Assembly: GCF_013204825.1 (NCBI RefSeq) | Contig: NZ_JABMKV010000001.1 | Coordinates: 558,001-622,000, forward strand | Direction of reading: 5' to 3' | DNA: 64,000 bases | Origin: Pedobacter boryungensis | GTDB lineage: Bacteria > Bacteroidota > Bacteroidia > Sphingobacteriales > Sphingobacteriaceae | Shown: piece by piece, positions 37,501 to 46,404 of the stretch | Numbering within the stretch: the stretch's first letter is position 1 | Layout: every line of letters starts with the position of its first letter | The notes under the pieces: generated by a model | What the model was told of the DNA's origin: nothing | Databases searched by the model: none | The model's input: the letters and a program-made list of their open reading frames with translations, nothing else | Made by a program: the position numbers and the translations under genes

Positions 37501-37629
37501 GGTTTAAACCTATTGACATTTAGCAAATTGAACGATTTAAATATTGATCCAGAATTACCGGAGTCTGGTTTTAACTCCTCATATCCGTACATGAAAATTT
37601 ATTCATTCGGTGTTAATTTGAAATTTTAA
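34552..37629 (+). CDS. SusC/RagA family TonB-dependent transporter (second pair)
   Basis: 1025 residues with signal peptide (cut near YGQ, 25). Carboxypeptidase-D-like domain at about 30-105 ('KGRVIDQDKKPLPGVSISIQE'-type, split), plug with 'VLVDGIERSFAAMDLGEIES' and 'VLKDAATLAWYGMYAANGVI', and a barrel ending 'FGVNLKF'. It is only moderately similar to the first SusC, so the pairs probably take different oligomers or parts of one complex glycan. It begins 34 nt after the first SusD and has no promoter of its own that I can recognise. Confidence 0.95.
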   Translation: MKLSKSKYIVCLLFLWMAVLNVYGQKPDEQITVKGRVIDQDKKPLPGVSISIQEDKKNTTVNTNANGEYTIETTTSDVLVFKMVGYGTTFKPAGEINDGVVTLTKSLIDAGDEDLVYIPFGVRKKREVTATISTISALNLPQIPSSSLTNVFTGRLPGLSIYPSGSQQPGYDVSSFLIRGRSSYNSNQEPLVLVDGIERSFAAMDLGEIESVSVLKDAATLAWYGMYAANGVIYVKTRRGSATSTKVTFDAQAGLQAPLQIAQPLDSYTYATLYNEASINSGGTAVYSQAALQAYQDGSDPYKYPNNNFVRDFTKNVAPTQRYVATVTGGNAFLKYYTLLSAYQQGGFYKGGHNETYDANTNFNRYNLRTNLDLHVNKNLDVALDIGGRITNLTFPNQGTAAFLNAVYSTPPNAFPVLNPDGSYGGTSIFPASNPKAMLEARGASTDLVRNMIATISARQKMDGILKGLTAEVFYAYDIAGSYRSGFTQTYATFEPNGSGGYLPGYGTASKVDYLGNSFSGNVKKSEFWAGLDYNRTFGNHDIKFSSRVSRQVYSVFGNLDTKREGISNRLTYGFKQRYFVDLTAGYSGSENFAVGQRFGFFPAASAGWIISDEDFMKGSSSFLDLLKIRGSYGLVGNDAIGNARRFAFNDFFSRSTTGYTFGTGYTGVSGTAQLALGNPYLTWEKAYKTSVGFDAKLFKQAFSISADYFYEIRKDLATGSQLPSTLGQSLVYVNEGEASYKGFETGLNFNKKLGNVDLNIFGNYTYQKSKILKINEAANLPAYQKSVGHPITSVISPAATANTAAGYISSMYKSMGIFQSQAEIDAAPKQLLSKDVKPGDIRYVDQNGDGIINGLDIVKTDYNFVPNSVFGLGASVAVKGFDLNFLFQGTVGSSVTINQLVNAGNSNNGYLNQFSVDRWTPTNTSAPYPRLLIADRGNNTVNSDFWIRSSDYVRLKNVELGYSLSDRFVKKLKLSQLRFYVSGLNLLTFSKLNDLNIDPELPESGFNSSYPYMKIYSFGVNLKF

Positions 37630-37631
37630 TT

Positions 37632-39389
37632 ATGATGAAGATGAAAAAATATATATGCTATATATTCCTTGCGACGATGTTGATCTCGCAAGGCTGTGAA
37701 AAAGATAGCTTTCTTCAAGATGGGTCGTTTAGTGGCGATAATAACGTTACTGAAGCTCAACTTTGGGCAAACCCAGATTATGCTAGGAACTTTTTAAATA
37801 ATATTTATGCGACACTTTCTGATCGATATAATTTAGATGGAGATGGCGGTATTTTAGCATCAGGTACTGATGAAGCTGTAAATTCTAACGCTAATGGCGG
37901 AATAAATGTTTTAACCAACGGCACCTGGAGTCCGGTAAAAACATTTGATGATGTTTATGCCAATATGTATTCGGGTATCCGTAAAGCGAATATGTTTATT
38001 GAGAAAGCACCAACAAGTCCATTTATTGTATTGGATGAGTTGTTACCAGCTAACGTTCCAGCTAATCAAACTTATGAATTGCAATTGGCACGTTTAGTTG
38101 GGCAAGCTTATTTCTTAAAAGCATTCTTTGAATTTGAGCTTCTGAAACGCTATGGCAGTTTTGTAATTGTAAATAAAACATTAACTGTGAATGATGAACT
38201 AGACGTACCTCGTAATTCATTTGATGAATGTGTTGCGCAAATTTCTAAGGATTGTGAAGAAGCAATTTCTAGATTGCCTTTGTCGCCATCAGAATGGAGA
38301 ACAACAGATCGTGGAAGAGCTACACAAACTGCTGCTATGGCATTAAAAGCACGTCTATTGCTATATGCAGCTAGCCCACAGTACAATCCAACTAATGATT
38401 TAACGAAATGGCAAGCAGCAGCTGATGCTGCCAAAAGAGTGATGGACACTGGTAAACACGGTATTTACAGTTCATATCCAAATATTTGGTTATGGAATAC
38501 AGCAGGTGCATTTAATAATGAAGTTATTTTTGCAACATCAGCAACAGCAACAGTTGCTATAGAGCAAAACAATGCGCCTGTAAGTTATGATGCAGCAAAT
38601 GGTCGTACGAACCCAACTCAAGAAATGGTTGATGCGTATGAAATGAAAACTACAGGAAGACCAATTACTGATGGAGCATCTGGCTACAGCGCAACTGCGC
38701 CTTATACCAATCGCGATCCTAGATTAGGGTTTTCAGTTTTATTTAATTCTGCTTCTGTGCAACCACTAGTTGCAGCTAATAACTTTAAAAGCAAACCTGT
38801 AGAAACTTTTGTTGGCGGTAAAGATGGATTAGGTTTAAACGTTAACGCGACCAAAACAGGTTATTACATGCGTAAATACCTAAGTGAAAGTGCATCATGG
38901 GCAGGTACAACAACAACCATCCGTAGACCATGGATTTTCTTCAGGTATGGAGAAGTATTGTTAAACTATGCAGAAGCCTTAAATGAAGCACAAGGAACAG
39001 CAGCATCAACACTTATTCTTAAAGCATTAAATGATATTAGAGCTAGAGGAGGTGTAGCTATGCCAGCCTTACAAACTACAAATCCGGCAGGCAATGGTTA
39101 TGTAGCTCTAAATCAAATCGAACTTCGTAAACGTATCCATAATGAACGTAGAGTAGAGTTAGCTTTTGAAGAGCACCGTTTCTTTGATGTTCGTCGTTGG
39201 AAAGAAGGAGAAACTACATTTAACGGTCCAGTAAGTGGAATGAGAATAGTTCCAACATCTGCTACAACATTTACCTATACCAAGTTTACTGTAGAAAACA
39301 GATCATTTACTGCTAAGAACTATTTATATCCAATATCTCAAAACGAATTAAATAGAGCAACTAAACTAGGTCAAAATACGGGATACTAA
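37632..39389 (+). CDS. SusD/RagB family glycan-binding lipoprotein (second pair)
   Basis: 585 residues. The signal ends in a lipobox 'LISQGC' (cysteine near 22). 'LARLVGQAYFLKAFFEFELLKRYG', 'FRYGEVLLNYAEALNEA' and 'RRVELAFEEHRFFDVRRWK' are typical SusD segments. It starts 2 nt after the second SusC and forms its outer lid. A hairpin follows its stop, separating the transport genes from the enzyme genes. Confidence 0.95.
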   Translation: MMKMKKYICYIFLATMLISQGCEKDSFLQDGSFSGDNNVTEAQLWANPDYARNFLNNIYATLSDRYNLDGDGGILASGTDEAVNSNANGGINVLTNGTWSPVKTFDDVYANMYSGIRKANMFIEKAPTSPFIVLDELLPANVPANQTYELQLARLVGQAYFLKAFFEFELLKRYGSFVIVNKTLTVNDELDVPRNSFDECVAQISKDCEEAISRLPLSPSEWRTTDRGRATQTAAMALKARLLLYAASPQYNPTNDLTKWQAAADAAKRVMDTGKHGIYSSYPNIWLWNTAGAFNNEVIFATSATATVAIEQNNAPVSYDAANGRTNPTQEMVDAYEMKTTGRPITDGASGYSATAPYTNRDPRLGFSVLFNSASVQPLVAANNFKSKPVETFVGGKDGLGLNVNATKTGYYMRKYLSESASWAGTTTTIRRPWIFFRYGEVLLNYAEALNEAQGTAASTLILKALNDIRARGGVAMPALQTTNPAGNGYVALNQIELRKRIHNERRVELAFEEHRFFDVRRWKEGETTFNGPVSGMRIVPTSATTFTYTKFTVENRSFTAKNYLYPISQNELNRATKLGQNTGY

Positions 39390-39397
39390 TTTTAAAC

Positions 39398-39439
39398 AAC
39401 AACACTACTGGCTGGTATAATTCAACTGGTAGTGTTGTT
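39398..39439 (+). terminator. Hairpin between second susD and first GH2 gene
   Basis: AACAACACTAC pairs perfectly with GTAGTGTTGTT across a 20-nt loop. No long U-tract follows, so it may be an attenuator or mRNA 3' stabiliser rather than a full stop. It lies 33 bp before the GH2 start. Such a structure would let the transporter genes be made in excess over the enzymes. Confidence 0.55.
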
Positions 39440-39471
39440 TATCATCCTATTGAAAACACAATAACCTTAAC

Positions 39472-41301
39472 ATGTTAAAATTAAACTATAGACTACTTAT
39501 ACTTTGCCTTTCCTTATTATCCATTAGCGCTTACGCACAAGTTAGTTCTATACAAAATATCCAATCGAGGAAAATATTAAGTTTAAACGGTAAATGGAAT
39601 TACATTGTAGATCCTTACGAAAATGGATTTTATGATTATAGACACGACCCATTTGATCAATCTAAATCAGGTTCGGGTGGTTTTTATGATGATAAAGTAC
39701 AAAAGGATAAAACAGAATTGATTGAATATAATTTCGATTTATCTCCTCAAATGAATGTGCCAGGCGACTGGAACTCACAAGCTGAAAAATTAGAACTGTA
39801 CGAGGGAACGGTTTGGTTAAGACGCAAATTTACCACACAGCCAGAAAAAGATAAAAGATACTTCGTTTACTTCACTGCAGTAAATTATGAAGCCCACGTT
39901 TATTTAAATGGAAAAAAATTAGGTGTACACAAAGGTGGATTTACGCCTTTCCAATTTGAAGTTACCGGAAAATTAAAAGCTGGCGAAAACTCATTAGTTG
40001 TTAAAGCAGATAACACTAGAAAACCTGATGAAATTCCTACTATTAATACCGATTGGTGGAATTACGGGGGTATTACTCGTGATGTTTTCTTAACAGAATT
40101 ACCTCAGCATTTTATTAATGATTATAAATTGCAATTGGTAAAAGGAAGTACGAATACATTAAATTTCTCGGTTAAACTTGCAGATTCTACTGCTGGACAA
40201 AACATCACGGTATCAATTCCTGAGTTAAAACTTGAAAAAACCTTTACTACTAATGGTGAAGGTAAGGTTGATCAGCAATTTACATGGAACAAGATCAATT
40301 TATGGTCGCCAGAAAATCCAAAGTTATATGCAGTAACTATAAAAACTGCAACAGAAAATATACAAGATAAAATAGGTTTTAGAACGATAGCCGTTCAAGG
40401 AACAAATATTTTATTAAACGGAAAATCTGTCTTTTTAAGAGGGATTTCTATCCACGATGAAAACCCATTGTTAGCTGGAAGATTAAGATCCGAAGGTGAC
40501 ATGAGAATGTTATTGCAATGGGCAAAAGATATGAACTGTAACTATGTTCGTTTGGCTCATTATCCTCATAATGAAGAAATGGTGCGCTTGGCAGATGAAA
40601 TGGGTTTATTGGTTTGGGCAGAAGTTCCTGTGTATTGGACAATCTCTTGGACAAATCCTGCTACATATGCCAATGCAAAACAACAATTAACAGATTTAAT
40701 TGTGCGTGATAAAAATCGGGCAAGTGTGATCGTGTGGTCTATTGGGAATGAAACGCCTTTAAGCGAACCTCGTCATAAGTTCATGGGGAATTTGGCTGAA
40801 ACTGCTCGATCTTTAGATGATACAAGATTAGTAGCTGCGGCTTTGGAAGTTCACAGAGATGGTAAAACAATCATTCTAAATGATCCGCTAGGTGAGAAGA
40901 TAGATTTAGTAAGTTTTAACGAATATGCGGGTTGGTATTGGGGTGGAACTCCAAGTGAAATTACGAGCTATAATTTCGATATTAAATACAATAAACCAGT
41001 TGTCATTACCGAATTTGGTGGAGATGCTTTAGGTGGTTTTCATGCAGATGAAAATACAAGGTGGAGTGAGGAATATCAAGAAGCCTTATATAAAAACCAA
41101 CTTATTTTATTAGGTAAAATTAATGCCTTAAGAGGGATGACGCCTTGGATTTTAACAGATTTTAGATCGCCAAGGAGACAACATCCAGTTTATCAAAATT
41201 TCTGGAATCGCAAGGGTTTGATCTCTGAAACAGGTAAAAAGAAAAAGGCATTTTTTGTGCTTCGAGATTTCTATAATCAGATGCAAATCAACTACAAATA
41301 A
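39472..41301 (+). CDS. Glycoside hydrolase family 2, beta-glucuronidase-like
   Basis: 609 residues with signal peptide (cut near AYAQ). Sugar-binding jelly roll (about 30-215), Ig-like linker (215-310) and TIM barrel (310-609). Acid/base E427 lies in 'WSIGNETPL', nucleophile E514 in 'VITEFGGD'. A tyrosine/asparagine cluster 'FNEYAGWYWGG' and the motif N579-R-K581 ('FWNRKGL') follow. N-x-K at this place binds the uronic carboxylate in beta-glucuronidases, though it also occurs in other GH2 enzymes. Short length, lack of further domains and the uronate context favour glucuronidase. Periplasmic or secreted. Confidence 0.85.
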   Translation: MLKLNYRLLILCLSLLSISAYAQVSSIQNIQSRKILSLNGKWNYIVDPYENGFYDYRHDPFDQSKSGSGGFYDDKVQKDKTELIEYNFDLSPQMNVPGDWNSQAEKLELYEGTVWLRRKFTTQPEKDKRYFVYFTAVNYEAHVYLNGKKLGVHKGGFTPFQFEVTGKLKAGENSLVVKADNTRKPDEIPTINTDWWNYGGITRDVFLTELPQHFINDYKLQLVKGSTNTLNFSVKLADSTAGQNITVSIPELKLEKTFTTNGEGKVDQQFTWNKINLWSPENPKLYAVTIKTATENIQDKIGFRTIAVQGTNILLNGKSVFLRGISIHDENPLLAGRLRSEGDMRMLLQWAKDMNCNYVRLAHYPHNEEMVRLADEMGLLVWAEVPVYWTISWTNPATYANAKQQLTDLIVRDKNRASVIVWSIGNETPLSEPRHKFMGNLAETARSLDDTRLVAAALEVHRDGKTIILNDPLGEKIDLVSFNEYAGWYWGGTPSEITSYNFDIKYNKPVVITEFGGDALGGFHADENTRWSEEYQEALYKNQLILLGKINALRGMTPWILTDFRSPRRQHPVYQNFWNRKGLISETGKKKKAFFVLRDFYNQMQINYK

Positions 41302-41340
41302 CATTACAAATTTATTAAGAAGGTTTATTAGGCTTTTTCT

Positions 41341-44025
41341 ATGCTGTTAATTACAAAAAACAAAACTTATTCATTAAAAAGGCCTATTCTTTTATTGGTA
41401 TGTGCAGTCGTTAGTATGCTAAATGCTTTTGGACAGCTTAATGTTCGAAAAGTGATTAATATTAATCAGGGCTGGGCTTTTCACAAAGGAAATAGTACAA
41501 CGGTAACAAGGGTAAATGTCCCACATACGTGGAATGCGGTTGATGTGATGGACGATGAGCCTGGATATTACCGTGGTATTGGATGGTATAAGAAAAAATT
41601 AACGCTTAAACCCGAGTGGAAAACCAAAAAGCTTTCGCTCTATTTTGAAGGTGCCAATCAAGAAACGACAGTTTATCTAAATGGTAAAAAAGTGGGTAAT
41701 CACATTGGTGGATATACAGCCTTTACAATTCCTCTAAATGGTTTAAAATTTAATGGCACAGATGAAATTATAGTAAAAGTTGATAATAGTTTTAATGAGA
41801 ATATTGCCCCATTAACTGCTGATTTCACCTTTTTTGGTGGAATGTATCGTACAGTTTCTCTCGTGGTTTTAAATCCTATTCATTTTGAGGATGACCAATA
41901 TGCATCTAAAGGAGTATATGTACATGCCACTAATGTGTCTAAAACTGTTGCTGATGTAATTGTAAATGGCAATCTAATGAATTCCTCAGCCAATGCTGAT
42001 TTAACAATATTGACTACATTAACAGATGCGACTGGAAAAAAGATCAATGAGTCGAAAACAGCCATTCACTCTACTTTAAATAAAGCAATTCCTTTTACAG
42101 TTGCCCCCATAAAAGTTGATCATCCCATATTATGGTCGCCAGAAAGACCATATTTATATCAAGTTACAACACAATTGCTAAGCAAAAACGGTAGGGTGTT
42201 AGATGAAGTTAAATTACCTGTTGGGTTACGTTTTTTTAGTTTTGACGCTGAGAAAGGCTTTTTTTTAAATGGAATGCCTTATAAATTGATTGGAACAAGT
42301 CGTCACCAAGATTTTGCAGGAATGGGTAATGCCGTTCCATCTGCTTTGCAGGTAAAAGATGTAGAATTATTGAAAGATATGGGTGGTAACTTTTTGCGTG
42401 TGGCACATTATCCTCAAGACCAAGCTATTTTAGATGCATGTGATAGAATGGGTATTCTGGCCTCTGTAGAAATTCCCATTGTAAATGAAATCACGGAATC
42501 AGAGGGTTTTACTCGCAATTGCAAAAATATGCAAGTAGAAATGATCAAACAGAATTACAATCATCCCAGCATCATTATATGGGCATATATGAATGAGGTT
42601 TTGTTAAAAATGAAGTTTAATAATGAGCCTGAAAGAAAGTTAAAATACATTGCTAACGTTACAACTTTGGCGCAAGAACTGGAAGATTTAACTAGAGCAA
42701 CTGATCCAACTAGATATACAATGATGTCTAATCATGGTGATGTAAATGGATATATAAAAGCTGGTTTAGTGAAAATTCCAATGTTAGTGGGATGGAATTT
42801 ATATCAGGGTTGGTATGGAGGTAAGTCTGAAGATTTTGGACCGAACTTGGATAAAATACATCAACAAATACCTGATAAACCAATCCTAGTGACAGAATTT
42901 GGTGCGGATATAGATCCAAGAATACATTCTTTTCTGCCTGTCCGATTTGATAAGAGTTTAGAATATGGTATGCTTTATCATCAAATATATATTTCAGCTA
43001 TTTTAAAAAGACCTTTCGTGGCTGGTGCTGCGGTGTGGAATTTGGCAGATTTCAGTTCCGAAACTCGTGATGAAACGATGCCTCATATTAATAATAAAGG
43101 CTTACTAACATTAGATCGTCAGCCTAAAAACACGTATTATTTATACAAAGCCAATTTTCAAACGAAACCTTTTCTTAAAATAGGAGATGGCTCTTGGAAA
43201 TTACGAGGTGGTAATGCAACTTCAAATGAACAAACGCTAAGTCAACCTTTGCAAGTAATTAGTAATACCGATACAGTTGAACTATTTGTAAACGGCAAGA
43301 GTTTAGGTAAAAAAAGGGTAACAGAGTGTGTTACCAATTGGGATGCTCCATTTAAAAATGGTAAAAATGATATTAAAGCAGTTGCTGTAGCTGGTGGGAT
43401 AAAAATTGAAGATGCAGCAAGTATAAATTTTAATTTACAACCTCTAACATTTAATAGTAAAATACCATTTTCATCTATCAATATTATCTTAGGTAGCCAG
43501 AGACAATTTATTGACGATCAAAAACATGAAGTATGGTTGCCAAGTCAACCATATAAAACCGGTTCTTGGGGCAGTGTTGGTGGCGAAGCTTTCAAAATAA
43601 AAAATAGTGGACGTCAAAGTTATGGCTCTGATAAGAACATACGAGGAACTTTTAACGATCCGATCTACCAAACACAATTGATTGGCTTAGAGCGCTATCA
43701 ATTAGATTTGCCTAAAGGGAAATATGAAGTAATCATGCACTTCGCAGAGTTAATGGGAAATGGAATTCAATCATCTTTACCTTATAACTTAGATAGTTTA
43801 ATTGCAGTTAGTAAGGAAGTGCCACCTCAACGTATTTTTGATGTTTATTTAAATGATAAATTAGTTATCAAAAACATCAACTTAGCAGCGACTTATGGGG
43901 TAGCGAATAGTGTGCAGAAAAAGTTTGAGTGTAGTGTTGCTGATAATAAAGGCATACAAATTCTATTTAAAAGTATTAAAGGTAAAGCTGTTTTAAATGC
44001 TTTGCAGGTAAAGAAAATAAATTAA
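41341..44025 (+). CDS. Glycoside hydrolase family 2 with C-terminal malectin-like domain
   Basis: 894 residues with signal peptide (cut near AFGQ). GH2 jelly roll (about 45-185), Ig-like part, TIM barrel with acid/base E419 ('WAYMNEVLL') and nucleophile E519 ('LVTEFGAD'). The next segment (about 640-720) is a GH2-type Ig domain ('DTVELFVNGKSLGKKRV'). The last 150 residues hold a malectin-like carbohydrate-binding domain ('YEVIMHFAELMGNG', 'RIFDVYLNDKLVIKNINL'). Likely beta-galactosidase or related exo-enzyme; the precise sugar is not deducible. It lies 39 nt after the first GH2 gene. Confidence 0.88.
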   Translation: MLLITKNKTYSLKRPILLLVCAVVSMLNAFGQLNVRKVININQGWAFHKGNSTTVTRVNVPHTWNAVDVMDDEPGYYRGIGWYKKKLTLKPEWKTKKLSLYFEGANQETTVYLNGKKVGNHIGGYTAFTIPLNGLKFNGTDEIIVKVDNSFNENIAPLTADFTFFGGMYRTVSLVVLNPIHFEDDQYASKGVYVHATNVSKTVADVIVNGNLMNSSANADLTILTTLTDATGKKINESKTAIHSTLNKAIPFTVAPIKVDHPILWSPERPYLYQVTTQLLSKNGRVLDEVKLPVGLRFFSFDAEKGFFLNGMPYKLIGTSRHQDFAGMGNAVPSALQVKDVELLKDMGGNFLRVAHYPQDQAILDACDRMGILASVEIPIVNEITESEGFTRNCKNMQVEMIKQNYNHPSIIIWAYMNEVLLKMKFNNEPERKLKYIANVTTLAQELEDLTRATDPTRYTMMSNHGDVNGYIKAGLVKIPMLVGWNLYQGWYGGKSEDFGPNLDKIHQQIPDKPILVTEFGADIDPRIHSFLPVRFDKSLEYGMLYHQIYISAILKRPFVAGAAVWNLADFSSETRDETMPHINNKGLLTLDRQPKNTYYLYKANFQTKPFLKIGDGSWKLRGGNATSNEQTLSQPLQVISNTDTVELFVNGKSLGKKRVTECVTNWDAPFKNGKNDIKAVAVAGGIKIEDAASINFNLQPLTFNSKIPFSSINIILGSQRQFIDDQKHEVWLPSQPYKTGSWGSVGGEAFKIKNSGRQSYGSDKNIRGTFNDPIYQTQLIGLERYQLDLPKGKYEVIMHFAELMGNGIQSSLPYNLDSLIAVSKEVPPQRIFDVYLNDKLVIKNINLAATYGVANSVQKKFECSVADNKGIQILFKSIKGKAVLNALQVKKIN

Positions 44026-44044
44026 GCATTCGCAAATCGGAGCC

Positions 44045-45220
44045 ATGAAACAATTACCTAAAAGGATTTTATCTATTGACGTGTTAAGGGCAATTACCAT
44101 GTTTTTGATGATTTTTGTGAATGACGTTGCCGGAGTGGATCGTATCCCTAAATGGATAGAACATACCGCTGCCGATTTTGATGGAATGGGTTTTTCGGAT
44201 ATTATATTTCCAGCTTTCTTATTTATTGTAGGCCTGTCTTTACCTTTCGCAATCCAAGGCAGAATAAAAAAAGGAGATTCCCATTTGTCCATTGTTACTT
44301 ACATCGTTTTAAGGGCATTGGCCTTAATTATAATGGGCTTTTTTCATGTTAATTTGGAAAGTTATAATGCTGATGCCGCTCTACTCAGCTATCCAGTTTT
44401 TGTAATTGTATTAACGATGGGTTTTTTTCTAATTTGGCTTGATTACCCGTCTCAGTTGACTAAAACTTGGAGGTATATATTAATTACTGTCGGAATTTTA
44501 ATAGTTGCCACCATGGCTTATTTATACAAAGGTGGTAGCACCGAGCATCCCAAAGGTTTGGAGCCAGAATGGTGGGGTATTTTAGGTATAATTGGTTGGG
44601 CATACTTTTTTGCAGCCTTAGTTTACTTAATCTCAAAGGGAAAAATGGCTGTTTTATTACCTGCATTTATGGTGTTTGCAGTAATAAACATCACTATTCA
44701 TATGGATTTACTGCATGTAGATTTATGGATGATTGGGGATGCATCATCCATTACATTAATGTTGGGTGGAGCCGTGGTTTCTACTTTATACACAGGTTTG
44801 ATTGGTAAAGGCAAGGATAGCAGGTTATGGATTTCCTTGACTTTATCTGGTATTTTAGCTATCGCATTCGGTTTTGTTATTCGCCCTTATTCGGGTGGAA
44901 TCTCCAAGATCTATTCTACGCCGGCATGGGTTTTTATATGTATGGGCATCACCATTTTAGTATTTGAATTGCTCGTGTATGTAATAGATATTAAGGATAA
45001 GAAAAACTGGTTTAGTTTAATTAAACCGGCAGGTACAAGCACATTAACCTGTTACTTGATGCCTTATATTTTATATGCATTATTTAGTTTGATAGATTTT
45101 AACTACCCTCACTATTTTAATTATGGTATAGGTGGAATTATCAGATCATTTTTTATTGCCTTTTTAGTAATTAGAATAGTCGCCTTTATGGAAAAGAAAA
45201 GTATTCGTTTAAAAGTATAA
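44045..45220 (+). CDS. DUF5009 / HGSNAT-like multi-pass membrane protein
   Basis: 391 residues with about ten membrane segments. The start 'RILSIDVLRAITMFLMIFVND' and 'GMGFSDIIFPAFLFIVGLSLPFAI' (split) are typical of DUF5009/COG4299 proteins, which are related to human heparan-alpha-glucosaminide N-acetyltransferase. They are frequent in Bacteroidota utilization loci and are thought to move an acyl group across the inner membrane onto sugar units. Located 19 nt after the GH2/malectin gene and 2 nt before the GH18 gene, hence in the same operon. The acetyltransfer role is inferred from distant homology. Confidence 0.8.
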   Translation: MKQLPKRILSIDVLRAITMFLMIFVNDVAGVDRIPKWIEHTAADFDGMGFSDIIFPAFLFIVGLSLPFAIQGRIKKGDSHLSIVTYIVLRALALIIMGFFHVNLESYNADAALLSYPVFVIVLTMGFFLIWLDYPSQLTKTWRYILITVGILIVATMAYLYKGGSTEHPKGLEPEWWGILGIIGWAYFFAALVYLISKGKMAVLLPAFMVFAVINITIHMDLLHVDLWMIGDASSITLMLGGAVVSTLYTGLIGKGKDSRLWISLTLSGILAIAFGFVIRPYSGGISKIYSTPAWVFICMGITILVFELLVYVIDIKDKKNWFSLIKPAGTSTLTCYLMPYILYALFSLIDFNYPHYFNYGIGGIIRSFFIAFLVIRIVAFMEKKSIRLKV

Positions 45221-45222
45221 TT

Positions 45223-46356
45223 ATGGTAGCATTTATAAACAACAAAATAAACTGGATTTTCCTTTTACTGCTCATTATTGCTGTCCTGTCGGCAATGAAA
45301 ATTGAGACCAAAAAACCAGTAGTAATTGGTTACGTAACAGGATATAGTGGTTTAATTAATGTAGATGAAATTGCTGCAGAAAAACTCACGCATATCAATT
45401 ACGCATTTGTAAATGTAAAGAATAACAAAGCTTATTTGGATAACGAAAAAAGAGATGTAGAAAATTTCAAAAGGTTAAATACACTAAAAATAAAAAATCC
45501 AAATCTTCAACTATTAATTTCAATAGGCGGTTGGTCTTGGAGCGAGAATTTTTCTGATGCAGTTTTAACTGATTCACTTAGAAACGGCTTTGCAAAAAGT
45601 GCAGTTGATATTATCCGTAAAAATAACTTAGATGGCGTAGACATAGATTGGGAATACCCGGGTATGCAAGGAGAAGAAGGAAATGTTTACCGTATGGAAG
45701 ACAAAATGAATTTTACACTCATGTTTGAGGCGATTAGAAAAGAATTGGATGTTTTAGAAAAAGAAACTGGTAAAAAGAAGTGGTTAACAACAGCTACCGG
45801 AGGATTTCCATATTTCTTAACCAATACCGAAATGGGAAAAGCTCAGAAATATCTAAATTTCATTAACTTAATGACTTACGATTATTATTCTTCAAAACAA
45901 GCAGGTCACCACACCAATTTGTATAATTCTAAAACATTATCAGATAATTCGGCAGATAAAGCCATTAAAGCATATATTAAAGACGGTGTACCCGCTTCAA
46001 AAATAGTAATGGGTATTGCTTTTTATGGAAGAAACTTAACATTAACTCCAAGTTCGCAAAGGGGTTTGGGAGATACCATACTTTCATCTGCAAATAGCTA
46101 TGGCAAAGGATATACTTTTTTAAAAGACAGCTTAATTAACAAAAAGGGATTTGTAGAATATAGAGATGAAGATGCAAAAGCACCCTATCTATTTAATCCA
46201 ACCACAAAACAATACATTTCTTACGATAATGAATGGTCTGTAGCCCAAAAATGTGATTACGTACTCAAAAATAAGTTGGGTGGTGTCATGTTTTGGGAAT
46301 ATAGTTCAGATAAAAAAGGGTATTTACTTGACCAGATTACCAAGAGTTTCAAATAA
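45223..46356 (+). CDS. Glycoside hydrolase family 18 chitinase-like enzyme
   Basis: 377 residues with an N-terminal hydrophobic signal or anchor (about 10-24). The GH18 catalytic motif DGVDIDWE covers D137-E144 with E144 as acid. 'LQLLISIGGWSWSENF' is the substrate-binding SxGG strand, and 'INLMTYDYYSS' and 'KLGGVMFWEYSSD' are the later barrel motifs. It should cleave beta-1,4 bonds next to N-acetylglucosamine by substrate-assisted catalysis. Presence of a single GH18 enzyme among uronate enzymes suggests that the target glycan also contains an N-acetylhexosamine. It starts 2 nt after the DUF5009 gene. Confidence 0.92.
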   Translation: MVAFINNKINWIFLLLLIIAVLSAMKIETKKPVVIGYVTGYSGLINVDEIAAEKLTHINYAFVNVKNNKAYLDNEKRDVENFKRLNTLKIKNPNLQLLISIGGWSWSENFSDAVLTDSLRNGFAKSAVDIIRKNNLDGVDIDWEYPGMQGEEGNVYRMEDKMNFTLMFEAIRKELDVLEKETGKKKWLTTATGGFPYFLTNTEMGKAQKYLNFINLMTYDYYSSKQAGHHTNLYNSKTLSDNSADKAIKAYIKDGVPASKIVMGIAFYGRNLTLTPSSQRGLGDTILSSANSYGKGYTFLKDSLINKKGFVEYRDEDAKAPYLFNPTTKQYISYDNEWSVAQKCDYVLKNKLGGVMFWEYSSDKKGYLLDQITKSFK

Positions 46357-46404
46357 ATTTACTTCAACAGATAAAAAGAGTGTTAAGACAAAAGAATTAA
46401 AATT

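Noticed and set aside
41206-41214. N-x-K motif as proof of beta-glucuronidase
   Set aside because: All three GH2 proteins here end their barrel with an N-x-K-G-like stretch, and it also occurs in beta-galactosidases, so it supports but does not prove uronate specificity.
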